Shown: positions 45,961 through 57,362, numbered from the stretch's first letter. The stretch: 64,000 bases of DNA from Cepaea nemoralis (GCA_014155875.1 JACEFZ010002048.1:196148-260147), one strand, 5' to 3'. Notes: generated from the sequence alone by a model not told the origin. Made by a program: numbers and translations.

Positions 45961-46127
45961 CTACAAGGCAGCAAGTTTGTGCGTCGCTTCGTCTGGTCCC
46001 TCTCCCTTGACCTGTCCGACATGGGTGACTCTACCAGTAGCTGTGCTACCGTCGGCATAGCTCTTGGGGTCATTGGAACTCGCAAGCCCCTCTACCTCGT
46101 CAAGGTGGACGCACGGCAGAGGGGTGG
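45961..46127 (-). other. LINE family X 5' UTR with a short conserved frame
   Basis: The minus frame reads CVHLDEVEGLASSNDPKSYA, then DGSTATGRVTHVGQV and a stop at 45961. Copy 2 has the same frame (plus, to 61982) with few differences. Since the two copies are otherwise very alike this may be simple identity, not coding constraint. Confidence 0.45.
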
Positions 46128-46314
46128 TTACCTTTCTTATTTGGATGTCCAAATCAATACCTTTGCTAATCTTAATATGTAAAGTAAGGCTGTATCTGTC
46201 TACCCTGGTCCGGATTGTGAATAACGTTATCGTGCGTTCGTATCACAGCTTAAATATGCAACAATATTGTTCTGTCCGAAGTTAATTACATATATCTGTA
46301 TCCAACCATGACCT
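46128..46314. other. unassigned stretch
   Basis: No feature recognised. Confidence 0.3.
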
Positions 46315-46457
46315 TCTTGTTCTTCTTGTTCTTCTTCTTCTTCTTCTTCTTCTTCTTCTTCTTCTTCTTCTTCTTCTTCTTCTTCTTCTTCTTCTTCTTC
46401 TTCTTCTTCTTCTTCTTCTTCGTCTTCGTCTTCTTCTTCTTCTTCGTCGTCGTCGTC
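46315..46457. repeat. (TTC)n microsatellite, ~130 bp
   Basis: TTCTTC run with GTC-type interruptions at the right end. Unlike the runs at 41.1 and 54.3 kb, no SINE-like family C body is attached. Confidence 0.97.
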
Positions 46458-46559
46458 TTACGCGCATTATCCACCTTTATGAACAGGCCCTCAAACAACC
46501 AATCCCCAACCGTCCTATAGTGCTCTGTCTCCTGCAGCCTCCCCCTCCCCGTGTCCCAT

Positions 46560-46574
46560 CCCCCCCCCCCCCCA
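46560..46574. repeat. poly(C) run
   Basis: About 14 C. Confidence 0.85.
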
Positions 46575-46699
46575 CATTATTCATCTCTGTAATTCTTTTG
46601 TGTCGATAGATCTCCCACTATTTGGTTTACCTGATGAGTTCTGACCAGAGAGTGTCTAGTTAACTGTCCGGAGCTTGTCTCCGTGTCTGTCCTATCCAG

Positions 46700-46995
46700 C
46701 GCAATGGCTAGCGTCTTGCCCTCGCCTCGTGGTTCTCTGGGATGTGTCCAATTCTCTCCATGAGCTCTACCTTGCTGATTATGTCAGACCATTTTATCCC
46801 GACCAATCTGCGCTGACACCCACCACTGATGGTCTGTAGAGTGTTAGTAATGCTTGTTGTTGTTCTTCGTGTTTCTGACTCATGCAGTAGCACAAATTTT
46901 ACATTCGACTTTAAAATTCCAAGGTTAGAGCTAAAACCTGGCATTCGTTTGATTCTGTCCGGAGTTAAGTGCACATCTCTGTATCCAGCCAATTC
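46700..46995 (-). pseudogene. LINE RT C-terminal relic
   Basis: The minus frame contains LKSNVKFVLLHESETRRTTT, SITNTLQTISGGCQRRLVGI and KWSDIISKVELMERIGHIPE. These are the post-catalytic blocks of a LINE reverse transcriptase distinct from families X, Y and Z. The normal LLYGSETW is changed to LLHESETR, so it is decayed. Both ends of the element are missing. Confidence 0.7.
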
Positions 46996-46999
46996 TGCA

Positions 47000-47282
47000 T
47001 TTACCCATTTCCCGCCATCATTTTTATCGTTTTATTATTTCTTTTGAACAGCCGGTCATATTCATTGCACGTTTTTCTTTACAATTATCTGGCTTTTCTT
47101 GCCCTTGCCTTCCAGTTTTATTCTCTTACCGCTCTTTACTTAAACCATGAACGTCCCTGTGACGGTGTATCATTGCCAGGTTGTGACAAGAAATATTCTT
47201 TATGTGATGGTGATACATATTATCTGTGCTCGTGAAGTATTCACTCGTGTCTTTCTGGGATATGCTCAGTGTGACGACATTA

Positions 47283-47285
<3 letters not shown>
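47000..47285. other. unassigned stretch
   Basis: No feature recognised. Confidence 0.3.
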
Positions 47286-47349
<64 letters not shown>

Positions 47350-47500
47350 CCTCCCTCCCATCTATCTCTCCTATCTCCCCCCTCTTTCCCACCTGTATCC
47401 CCTCTCTCACAATCTCTCTCCCATATCTCTCTCCCACTCTCTTCCCTTCTCTCTCCCCCTGTCTCTCTCCCTGTCTCTCCCCCTCCATCTCTCTATTCCC
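47286..47500. repeat. (CT)n tract with TC-rich tail
   Basis: About 58 bp of pure CT repeats followed by CCCTCC/CTCTCC-rich sequence. Confidence 0.96.
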
Positions 47501-47502
47501 GA

Positions 47503-47715
47503 AGGTCTGCGTGGCCGAGTGGTTCAGATAGTCTGGTACTTCTAAGGTTGTAGCCTTGTTTCCTGACTGCGTCATTCGGTTCACGACTACATTTGTCTCA
47601 GAGATACTTGTCGCTGGAGCTACGGAGTTCGTGTTCGGTGCGACACTTTCAACAGGCCGCTCTGCAGAACGAGGCCGAGTCATATGGGATAATACAATGA
47701 AGTCGACACTATTGT
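47503..47715 (+). mobile_element. tRNA-derived SINE family B, copy 1
   Basis: GTCTGCGTGGCCGAGTGGTT contains the A box TGGCCGAGTGG; TCGGTTCACGAC lies ~60 bp on as a B-box-like element. The body block GGCCGCTCTGCAGAACGAGG and GCCGAGTCATATGGGAT aligns with 61588-61632 (GGTCGCTCTGCAGAAAGACA, CCGAGCCATATTGGAT), and AATGAAGTCGA ends both. Flanked by CT repeats on both sides. Confidence 0.6.
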
Positions 47716-47739
47716 CTGTAAACCTCTCTCTCTCTCTCT

Positions 47740-47812
<73 letters not shown>
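47716..47812. repeat. (CT)n tract
   Basis: About 90 bp of CT repeats, directly after the SINE. Confidence 0.95.
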
Positions 47813-47813
<1 letters not shown>

Positions 47814-48290
47814 GTAATTTCCCACCGCAACCACACAGTCTTAAATTAATTCTATCAATTCTAAGTTGAGCAGACACACCATCTCCTCCTTTCTTGTAAC
47901 ATCAAGAAGTAGGAAACCCCGACAAGCCCGGGGGTCTGTCAAGTTTTATCTTCTCGCATCCACTCCAAGATCAATTTCCGAACGCCCTGATACAACGTCC
48001 CCAAGCGCCCGCCACATCCTCTCCTCCCACAAGAGATACCAAGCTGGGTCCACCAAAAGACATCAATCTTTTCTTCAGAGCTGTGTACCTGGATCGGGAG
48101 TTCACCGAGGTTTTTAGTTGACCTGTTAGCTTCTTGTTTCCCCCTCACCGGAGAGCGAGGATGATAACAGTCCATCGGGGTATTATCACATTTCATTCAT
48201 ATCATGGTGTTTGATAACAGTGTGGTGGACTTTGTTCACCTATGGTGTTCTTATGTGATAGATTGTGTTTTAACATCGGGGTATACATTG
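47813..48290. other. unassigned stretch
   Basis: No gene recognised on either strand. Confidence 0.35.
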
Positions 48291-48294
48291 TTTA

Positions 48295-48540
48295 CTTGTG
48301 ACGTTCGTGTGTGGTAGATGATGTGTTAACTTGTAACGTTCATGTGTGGTAGATGATGTGTTAACTTGTAACGTTCATGTGTGGTAGATGATGTGTTAAC
48401 TTGTGTCGTTCATGTGTGGTAGATGATGTGTTAACTTGTGACATTCGTGTGTGGTAGATGATGTGTTTACTTGTGTCGTTCATGTGTGGTGGATGATGTG
48501 TTAACTTGTAACATTCGTGTGTGTTACGTAATATGTTTAC
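48295..48540. repeat. 35-bp minisatellite, ~7 copies
   Basis: GTGTGGTAGATGATGTGTTA plus ACTTGTAACGTTCAT; unit starts at 48308 and 48343 are 35 bp apart. Confidence 0.93.
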
Positions 48541-48589
48541 GGTGGGTTGCACCATGTTTACTTGTAAGTTACAAGTGTGTGTTGCATAT

Positions 48590-48875
48590 GTGGGCATGTG
48601 ATGGCGGGGTGGTGGGGTAGTTCCCTACACCGGTTAAAGAGCAGCGTTTCGTTCAGAAAGCGGCGGAAAGCTAACAATGGAATGTTCTTTGTAGAACGTG
48701 GCCATCAACCCCAGCTTGACTTTCTAGGCACGTTTACATTCAGTAGTTTGCCAGGGCTTTCTGAACGAGAAGTTAACGTTGAGTTTCAACCGACCGGCGT
48801 AGGGATTGATCCCACTACCCCGTCATCAGCGCACTGGAAGTTTAAGAGCTGGAGCACTATCATATGGTCGGCCAC
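48590..48875 (-). mobile_element. SINE family A, copy 3
   Basis: On minus it starts CGTGGCCGACCATATGATAG, then GCTCTTAAACTTCC and the B-box-like GGGATCAATCCC. Downstream are CGTTCAGAAAG, CTGGCAAACTACTGAATGTA and AAGCTGGGGTTGATGG. It aligns block by block with 18660-18869. Its tRNA-like head directly touches the start of the 45/41-bp array at 48876. Confidence 0.6.
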
Positions 48876-51130
48876 GCCGACTCTCAGTGGCAAGCTACTG
48901 AACGTAAACGTGTCTAGTGCATCGACTCTCAATGGCAAGCTACTGTAAACTTGTCTAGTACATCGACTCTCAATGGCAAGCTACTGTAAACTTGTCTAGT
49001 GCATCGACTCTCAATGGCAAGCTACTGTAAACTTGTCTAGTGCATCGACTCTCAATGGCAAGCTACTGTAAACTTGTCTAGTACATCGACTCTCAATGGC
49101 AAGGTTCTGAACGTAAACTTGTCTAGTACATCGACTCTCAATGGCAAGCTACTGTAAACTTGTCTAGTACATCGACTCTTAATGACAAGCTACTGTAAAC
49201 TTGTCTAGTACATCGACTCTCAATGGCAAGCTACTGAACGTAACCTTGTCTAGTACATCGACTCTCAATGACAAGCTACTGTAAACTTGTCTAGTACATC
49301 GACTCTCAATGACAAGCTACTGTAAACTTGTCTAGTACATCGACTCTCAATGGCAAGCTACTGAAAGTAACCTTGTCTAGTACATCGACTCTCAATGGCA
49401 AGCTACTGTAAACTTGTCTAGTACATCGACTCTCAATGGCAAGCTACTGAAAGTAAGCTTGTCTAGTACATCGACTCTCAATGACAAGCTACTGAACGTA
49501 AGCTTGTCTAGTACATCGACTCTCAATGGCAAGCTACTGAACGTAACCTTGTCTAGTACATCGACTCTCAATGACAAGCTACTGTAAACTTGTCTAGTAC
49601 ATCGACTCTCAATGATAAGCTACTGTAAACTTGTTTAGTACATCGACTCTCAATGGCAAGCTACTGAACGTAACCTTGTCTAGTACATCGACTCTCAATG
49701 GCAAGCTACTGAACGTAAACTTGTCTAGTACATCGACTCTCAATGACAAGCTACTGTAAACTTGTCTAGTACATCGACTCTCAATGGCAAGCTACTGAAG
49801 GTAAACTTGTCTAGTACATCGACTCTCAATGGCAAGCTACTGAACGTAACCTTGTCTAGTACATCGACTCTCAATGGCAAGCTACTGAACGTAAGCTTGT
49901 CTAGTACATCGACTCTCAATGGCAAGCTACTGTAAACTTGTCTAGTACATCGACTCTCAATGGCAAGCTACTGTAAACTTGTCTAGTACATCGACTCTCA
50001 AGGGCAAGCTACTGTAAACTTGTCTAGTACATCGACTCTCAAGGGCAAGCTACTGAACGTAAACTTGTCTAGTACATCGACTCTCTATGACAAGCTACTG
50101 AACGTAAACTTGTCTAGTACATCCACTCTCAATGGCAAGCTACTGGACGTAAACTTGTCTAGTACATCGACTCTCAATGGCAAGCTACTGTAAACTTGTC
50201 TAGTACATCGACTCTCAATGGCAAGCTACTGTAAACTTGTCTAGTACATCGACTCTCAATGGCAAGCTACTGTAAACTTGTCTAGTACATCGACTCTCTA
50301 TGACAAGCTACTGAACGTAAACTTGTCTAGTACATCGACTCTCAATGGCAAGCTACTGAACGTAAACTTGTCTAGTACATCGACTCTCAATGGCAAGCTA
50401 CTGAACGTAAACTTGTCTAGTACATCGACTCTCAATGGCAAGCTACTGAACGTAAACTTGTCTAGTACATCGACTCTCAAGGGCAAGCTACTGTAAACTT
50501 GTCTAGTACATCGACTCTCAATGGCAAGCTACTGAACGTAAACTTGTCTAGTACATCGACTCTCAATGGCAAGCTACTGAACGTAAACTTGTCTAGTACA
50601 TCGACTCTCAAGGGCAAGCTACTGTAAACTTGTCTAGTACATCGACTCTCAATGGCAAGCTACTGAACGTAAACTTGTCTAGTACATCGACTCTCAATGG
50701 CAAGCTACTGTAAACTTGTCTAGTACATCGACTCTCAATGGCAAGCTACTGTAAACTTGTCTAGTACATCGACTCTCTATGACAAGCTACTGAACGTAAA
50801 CTTGTCTAGTACATCGACTCTCAATGGCAAGCTACTGAACGTAAACTTGTCTAGTACATCGACTCTCAATGGCAAGCTACTGAACGTAAACTTGTCTAGT
50901 ACATCGACTCTCTATGACAAGCTACTGAACGTAAACTTGTCTAGTACATCGACTCTCAATGGCAAGCTACTGTAAACTTGTCTAGTACATCGACTCTCAA
51001 TGGCAAGCTACTGAACGTAAACTTGTCTAGTACATCGACTCTCAATGGCAAGCTACTGAACGTAAACTTGTCTAGTACATCGACTCTCAATGGCAAGCTA
51101 TTGGACGTAAACTTGTCTAGTACATCGACC
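48876..51130. repeat. 45/41-bp minisatellite, ~52 copies
   Basis: Long unit (45 bp) contains GGCAAGCTACTGAACGTAAA, CTTGTCTAGTACATCGACTC and TCAAT. The short unit (41 bp) lacks AACG after CTACTG. Both types are interspersed; variants GAAAGTAAC and GACAAG cluster at 49.2-49.9 kb. The segment GGCAAGCTACTGAACGTAAA plus CTTGTCTAG matches the SINE family A body (57585-57615, minus strand) at 26 of 29 positions. Confidence 0.96.
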
Positions 51131-51297
51131 AAGTGTTGGCGTTAATCGTACCCTCCTACCAAGAACAAACAGAATCATGCCCAAAAAGCTGCAGATCTCA
51201 CAGAGCTTTGGTTTTGTTTATTTTCCATTTCAAGATTTTCACTCTTCCCTCTTCTCTAATGTAGCTTTGAAAAATGCCTTTTTGAAAATGTTCACAG
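51131..51297. other. short unassigned segment
   Basis: No feature recognised. Confidence 0.3.
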
Positions 51298-51470
<173 letters not shown>

Positions 51471-51639
51471 GTTTGGCTTTCCCCGCCTTATAACTAGCTG
51501 TGCGTAGCTTTAAAATCCGCTTTAAAATCATGTTTTTCTTAGGTGAACTTTCACAATGTTGATCTTCTTTTCGGATTTCTGTCCCCTTATATGGGTCTCA
51601 ATGTGATATTTTTTTTCTTCAGATTTCTATCCCCAAATT

Positions 51640-51870
51640 AGGATGCCAGTAACATGTGTTTCTTCACTTTCTATCTCCGTGTGTGTGCCCCAATATGATG
51701 TGTTTCTCCACTTTCTGTCTCCGTGTGTGTGCCCCAGTATGATGTGTTTCTCCACTTTCTGTCTCCGCATGTGTGCCCCAAATATGATGTGTTTCTCCAC
51801 TTTCTGTCTCCACATGTGTGCCACAATATGACTGTGTTTCTCCATTTTCTGCATCCACATGTCTGGCTCC
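51640..51870. repeat. ~45-bp tandem repeat, ~5 units
   Basis: TGTGTTTCTCCACTTTCTGT and CTCCGTGTGTGTGCCCCA units of 44-46 bp. Confidence 0.92.
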
Positions 51871-52140
51871 CAGTTTCAGAAAAAAATTGAACTTTTTACC
51901 GAATTCTATTTAGATGTAATTTATCCAGAGATATTTGTCGCCTTCCGTAATCTGGGTAATAGCTGGGCGAGGAGAGGGAGGGAGGGGGGGGGGGGAACCT
52001 TCGGTGTGGTCTTTGCAGTCCTGAGATAGGAGAAGCTTCCGTAGATGAATCCCCGTGTTTTACAGGAACTTGTGTCACCAGACACCTCACCTCTTTTAGG
52101 TGGCACTTCATGAACGCCAGTGATATTCCCATGCTTTTAT
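51871..52140. other. unassigned stretch with a G-run
   Basis: Includes GGGAGGGAGGGGGGGGGGGG at about 51975-51995; no gene. Confidence 0.4.
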
Positions 52141-52149
52141 AATCGATCC

Positions 52150-53083
52150 TTCTCTGTGAGTTGTCAGTGTCAGTTATTTCCATTGTCATGCAAGCTATCT
52201 CTGTCTGTGAGTTGTCAGTGTCAGTTATTTCCATTGTCATGCAAGCTATCTCTGTCTGTGAGTTGTCAGTGTCAGTTATTTCCATTGTCATGCAAGCTAT
52301 CTCTGTCTGTGAGTTGTCAGTGTCAGTTATTTCCATTGTCGTGCAAGCTATCTCTGTCTGTGAGTTGTCAGTGTCAGTTATTTCCATTGTCGTGCAAGCT
52401 ATCTCTGTCTGTGAGTTGTCAGTGTCAGTTATTTCCATTGTCGTGCAAGCTATCTCTGTCTGTGAGTTGTCAGTGTCAGTTATTTCCATTGTCGTGCAAG
52501 CTATCTCTGTCTGTGAGTTGTCAGTGTCAGTTATTTCCATTGTCGTGCAAGCTATCTCTGTCTGTGAGTTGTCAGTGTCAGTTATTTCCATTGTCGTGCA
52601 AGCTATCTCTGTCTGTGAGTTGTCAGTGTCAGTTATTTCCATTGTCAGTGTAAGCTATCTCTGTCTGTGAGTTGTCAGTGTCAGTTATTTCCATTGTCGT
52701 GCAAGCTATCTCTGTCTGTGAGTTGTCAGTGTCAGTTATTTCCATTGTCGTGCAAGCTATCTCTGTCTGTGAGTTGTCAGTGTCAGTTATTTCCATTGTC
52801 GTGCAAGCTATCTCTGTCTGTGAGTTGTCAGTGTCAGTTATTTCCATTGTCGTGCAAGCTATCTCTGTCTGTGAGTTGTCAGTGTCAGTTATTTCCATTG
52901 TCGTGCAAGCTATCTCTGTCTGTGAGTTGTCAGTGTCAGTTATTTCCATTGTCGTGCAAGCTATCTCTGTCTGTGAGTTGTCAGTGTCAGTTATTTCCAT
53001 TGTCGTGCAAGCTATCTCTGTCTGTGAGTTGTCAGTGTCAGTTATTTCCATTGTCGTGCAAGCTATCTCTGTCTGTGATGCGA
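52150..53083. repeat. 51-bp minisatellite, ~18 copies, very homogeneous
   Basis: GTGAGTTGTCAGTGTCAGTT, ATTTCCATTGTCGTGCAAGC, TATCTCTGTCT. The first three to four units carry ATGCAAGC instead of GTGCAAGC; otherwise units are almost identical. 51 is a multiple of three, giving 140-250-codon frames on both strands that are repeat translations. Confidence 0.98.
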
Positions 53084-53095
53084 AACCTTCATGGT

Positions 53096-54070
53096 GAATT
53101 ATTTCACGTGTTTTAGTACACCACCCATCAAATTGAATTGTTTATGTTAAGCCTTCAGAGGGTTTTCCAGACTCGTAGCTGCGGTGATGTTGTAGTTAGA
53201 GCACTTCCTTCCCAAGATAGCGTCCAGGGTTGTATGTCGCTGCCGCTGGGTCAATGCTGTCTCCACCAAACCATCCTCCTCCACCAAATGACCCTCACAC
53301 CGGGCCCAGCATCCTGTCCACCGCCTTACCCTCCGGACGCTTGTCTGGTGCCAACTTAAAGTGGTGAGATCCACCCGAATACATTTCGTCATCATGACGT
53401 TTCCACCTGGGTCAGAAGTTAAATCCCAGTAGCTCTGCACCAGCAGGCGGGTGCCCCAACAACTGCGCCATCAAGTTCTCCGTCCTAAACTGAATGATAA
53501 CTTAGCCAGGTACAAAGTGTCGGTGTTACACCTTCTGTTATCTGATTGGTGATTGGTTTAATTGTAGCAAATAGCAGACATTAAGACACATGTAAACATT
53601 GTCGTTCGTTGGCAAGCAGTGAAGATAACTATGTTCAAATATTTACAGAAGTGCCGACAACTGTATTCAATAAGTGAAAACAACATTGCTCAAGATCTAT
53701 CTCCACGCGACTATGCACTCACTCTGCGCGAAAACCGCTCACAAGAAGATCCCCGTTCAATGTTAGCCACAAGCGATTTGATGTATCTGGTACTCACTGG
53801 CGCTCACGCGAGGCGGCTGCCCGCGGACACTCGGGGAATAAACCCCTGGATGCGTGGCTGTGATGTTTTCCTGGATGCGTGGCTGTGATGTTTTCCGATA
53901 CGTTCTCAAAGCGCCGATGTTTATATTTGTTGTTTATCTTCTACACATGTACACCGGTGCTGTCGTGGCGTGTTCATTAGGTACTCTAGTTACAGTGTTT
54001 GTTTGTTTGTTTTCTTGGTTATGCTTAGTTGTAATGCGCGCGTCTGCCATGTGACCTTGAGACGTGAGTG
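53096..54070. other. unassigned, mostly non-repetitive stretch
   Basis: GCGGTGATGTTGTAGTTAGA near 53180 is faintly tRNA-like but has no convincing B box. TGGATGCGTGGCTGTGATGT is duplicated at about 53848-53895. No gene recognised. Confidence 0.4.
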
Positions 54071-54084
54071 TAGTGTTGTAGGAC

Positions 54085-54271
54085 GGTCTTTCGTATTCAA
54101 CATTTTAGCTGTCATACTCCGAGCTTAGTTTGTGATGTAGGAGCTTGTGTAGTCAACATTTTATCTCCCATACCTGGAACTAAGTTTGTGATGTAGGATC
54201 TTGTGCAGTCAACATTTTGTCTTTCATACCATACCTGGAGCTAAGTTTGTGATGTAGGAGCTTCTGTAAAC

Positions 54272-54302
<31 letters not shown>

Positions 54303-54830
54303 CTTCTTCTTCTTCTTCTTCTTCTTCTTCTTCTTCTTCTTCTTCTTCTTCTTCTTCTTCTTCTTCGTCCATCCGGAGTTTTTTTTTTTTTTTTTTTCGG
54401 ACGTGATTGCGTTGTACCTGTTTACAGCAGAGCTGCGTTCTTGCGCCGTTAGGCCGACACATCCGACTTCTGCGGGCATTTGTTGACCGAGTTAACCTTC
54501 CCGGGGTAGTCAACATTTTAGCTCTCATATTCGCAGCGATGTTTGTGATGTAGGATTGTGTGTAGTCAACATTGTATCTCCCATACTTGGAACTGAGTTT
54601 GTGATGTAGGATCTTGTGTAGTCAACATTTCATCTCCCATACCGGAGGTAAGTTTGTGATGTAGGATCTTGTGTAGTCAATATTTTATCTCCCATACCTG
54701 GAGCTACGTTTGTGATGTAGGATCTTGTGTAGTCAATATTTTAATTCACAAATTCGCGGCTACTTTTGCGATGTTATAGGATTTTGTGTGGTCAATATCT
54801 TAGCTCTCATACGCAAAGCTAAGAGCTAAT
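54085..54830. repeat. ~56-bp minisatellite, interrupted by SINE-like C
   Basis: GTAGGATCTTGTGTAGTCAA, CATTTTATCTCCCATACCTG, GAGCTAAGTTTGTGAT. About 9 units, split at 54274-54506. Confidence 0.93.
54274..54506 (-). mobile_element. SINE-like family C, copy 3, with ~90-bp (GAA)n tail
   Basis: The minus-strand body (54506 to 54366) matches copies at 37.5 and 41.3 kb, starting CCCCGGGAAGGTTAACTCGG. The internal A-run is longer (about 18) and the tail is ~90 bp of (GAA)n. It interrupts the 56-bp array; a clean target duplication is not visible. Confidence 0.85.
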
Positions 54831-54896
54831 TGGGATTTGTAAACCTGAAAAACACAATAGTATATTTATATATCACCAGCGGTGTGGACAGATATG

Positions 54897-55112
54897 ACGA
54901 CCAACTAACTCCACACGGCATGGGCAATAGGACATCACTGACCAACTCCACACGGACAATAGGACATGATGATCAACTCCACACGGCATGGACTATAGGA
55001 CATGATGACCGCTCCACATGTCATGGACTATAGGACACGAAGACCAACTCCGCAAGGCATGGACTGTAGGAAAGGGCATGATGACCAACTCCACACGGCA
55101 TGGACTCTTGGA
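54897..55112. repeat. ~40-bp tandem repeat, ~5-6 units
   Basis: GACCAACTCCACACGGCATG and GACTATAGGACATGAT recur with variable spacing. Confidence 0.9.
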
Positions 55113-55295
55113 AGACTTGCATTGTGCGGCGTAAATCAGTTGGTGATAATGAGTGCAGTTATGACATTCGTACAATTACGTGTGTTCTGTTGCTTGTTCG
55201 GTGTTGCCGTTAATTAGTCAATTACTGATTGACATGTGGCATCAAATATCTTGACAAATTAATCGACGAGTATTCGTTTGCACACAGTAGTGATA

Positions 55296-55400
55296 AGAGG
55301 AGACGCAGTGGTTAGAGGCACGTCCCAGCCGTTCGGGTGCCAATGGGTTTGAATTCCCGCGATGCGGATTTTTAAAATGGACCAGATTTCCCAAATGGAG
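55296..55400 (+). mobile_element. possible tRNA-derived SINE or tRNA pseudogene
   Basis: GAGACGCAGTGGTTAGAGGC (A-box-like) is followed ~40 bp later by GGGTTTGAATTCCC, close to the B box GGTTCGANTCC. No CCA or clear cloverleaf was established. Confidence 0.45.
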
Positions 55401-55454
55401 CCAGCTTAAAACGGATACGGACATATCTTTGGAAATGAACGCGGGCGGCTGGAG

Positions 55455-56725
55455 AAGTATTTAGATAGGTAATTATGTAGGTAGATGGATAGGTAAGTAG
55501 TTAGATAGGTAATTATGTGGGTAGATGGATAAGTAAGTAGTTAGATAGGTAATTATGTAGGTAGATGGATAGGTAAGTAGTTAGATATGTAATTATGTAG
55601 GTAGATGGATAGGTAAGTAATTAAATATGTAATTATGTGGGTAGATGGAAGGTAAGTAGTTAGATAGGTAATTATGTGGGTAGACGGATCGGTAAGTAGT
55701 TAGATATGTAATTATGTAGGTAGATGGATAGGTAAGTAATTAGATATGTAATTATTTGGGTAGATGGAAGGTAAGTAGTTAGATATGTAATTATGTAGGT
55801 AGATGGATAGGTAAGTAGTTAGGTATGTAATTATGTAGGTACATGGATAGGTAAGTAATTAGATATGTAATTATTTGGGTAGATGGAAGGTAAGTAGTTA
55901 GATATGTAATTATGTAGGTAGATGGATAGGTAAGTAGTTAGATATGTAATTATGTAGGTAGATAGATAGGTAAGTAGTTATATATGTAATTATGTGGGTA
56001 GATGGATAGGTAAGTAGCTAGATAGGTAATTATGTGGGTAGATGGATAGTTAAGTAGTTAGATATGTAATTATGTAGATAGATGGATATGTAAGTAGTTA
56101 AATATGTAAGTATGTGGGTAGATGGATAGGTGCCGGCTCCCTGGTCGAGGGGTTAGCAGCTTTCTCCGTAGTCCCGAATACTCTCGTGGTTGACGTGAGT
56201 GCACGAGAATTGGAAGCAGTTCGAGTCGCACCAGTAACTTATGAGAGTATGGAGCCGGTCGCTCAGAAAGTCGTGGTTTGCTGATGAGCGTAATCTAGCC
56301 TAGGAATCAACATACAGCTGAAAAGATGCTGATGTTGACCGTAATACCCCGAAACAGGATTAAAACGCGGGGAAAAAAGATGGATAGGTAAGTAGTTAAA
56401 TAGGTAATTATGTGGGTAGATGGATAGGTAAGTAGTTAGATATGTAATTATGTAGGTAGATTGATAGGTAAGTAGTTTGATATGTAATTATGTAGATAGA
56501 TGGATAGTTGAGTAGTTAGAAAGGTAATTATGTAGGTAGATGGATAGGTAAGTAGTTAGAAAGGTAATTATGTAGGTAGATGGATAGGTAAGTAGTTAGA
56601 AAGGTAATTATGTAGGCAGATGGATAGGTAAGTAGTTAGAATGGCAATTATGTAGGTAGATGGATAGGTTAGTAGTTAGAAAGGTAATTATGTAGGTAGA
56701 TGGATAGGTAAGTAGTTACGTAGGC
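55455..56725. repeat. 40-bp minisatellite, ~25 copies
   Basis: GTAGATGGATAGGTAAGTAG and TTAGATATGTAATTATGTAG, 40 bp (unit starts 55481 and 55521). A 247-bp SINE interrupts it at 56132. Confidence 0.97.
56132..56378 (+). mobile_element. tRNA-derived SINE family D with 11-bp TSD
   Basis: A 247-bp insert starting GCCGGCTCCCTGGTCGAGGG (A-box-like GGTCGAGGGGTTAGC) with GCAGTTCGAGTCGC as B-box-like element ~65 bp on, ending GGGGAAAAAA. It is flanked by GATGGATAGGT on both sides (56121-56131 and 56379-56389), a target duplication of the 40-bp array. Only one copy in the window. Confidence 0.85.
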
Positions 56726-56964
56726 AGTATAAGTAATTGTTGATAACACTGATAATAGTTCGTGTTTGTTGAAACGAGCATAAATCACTGTAGCATTATA
56801 CGATCCTTACCATGAGGCCGCCCATGTGACATGGAACATGACAGGACAATTGCCCCTTGCTATCTGCCATCTCCGGGTATCAGCCATGCCGGAAGTGCGA
56901 TTGTGTTGCTGTTGTTTTCGGTGGCCAGTTGCACGAGTGCAGGTTTGTGTCTGTGCATGTGAGT
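56726..56964. other. unassigned stretch
   Basis: No feature recognised. Confidence 0.3.
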
Positions 56965-56980
56965 GTGTTTGTGTGAGTGA

Positions 56981-57018
<38 letters not shown>

Positions 57019-57020
57019 CT
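56965..57020. repeat. (GT)n/(GA)n microsatellite
   Basis: GTGTGTGTGT followed by GAGAGAGAGA. Confidence 0.95.
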
Positions 57021-57360
57021 GCAGTTGGCATGTTATAGTTGTAGCTTCATGGCCACTCATAGTTGGTGCAGAAGACCGGGGACAATTGGTGACGTGTAAA
57101 GGTCGCGGACTCATTATTTTTGACAAGCCCAATCCATAGGTGTGCTTGCGGTCTGGTGGCCGTGGGTTCACATGCTCATCGAGGCGGGTGGGTCCAATTG
57201 ACCTTGGCTTCAAGGTCGACCCATACTAACATGGCTACTTAGATCTGTCTCGGGAAGTGAGGGCGGCCGGACGGCGCGATGTTGTTCATCCCAGGCCGGG
57301 AGTGCTGATTGGTCTACACACGTGAGGCTAGCACCATATGTACGATAGCTTCAATGCGTG
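57021..57360. other. unassigned stretch
   Basis: No feature recognised. Confidence 0.3.
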
Positions 57361-57362
57361 TA

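Larger units (their letters stand above)
41986..46127 (-). mobile_element. LINE family X, copy 1, near full length
   Basis: On minus: 5' UTR (46127 to 45853), endonuclease frame (45852 to 44686), reverse transcriptase (about 44700 to 43200), RNase H (about 42830 to 42370) and a Cys/His C-terminus ending at 42021. The 5' limit is supported because copy 2 at 61817 begins at the same element position. The order endonuclease-RT-RNase H fits the I-like group; the exact clade is not determined. The 3' limit near 41986 is an estimate. Several frameshifts and one stop inactivate it. Confidence 0.88.

Noticed and set aside
51896..53051. Long frames in the 51-bp array (for example MEITDTDNSQTEIACTT units)
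   Set aside because: 17-residue repeats result from a 51-bp satellite; frames are open on both strands equally.
53178..53260. tRNA-like segment GCGGTGATGTTGTAGTTAGA
   Set aside because: No convincing B box or cloverleaf pairing at the expected distance.
56278..56320. Hammerhead ribozyme core CTGATGAG inside SINE family D
   Set aside because: The required GAAA core with pairing stems is absent downstream.
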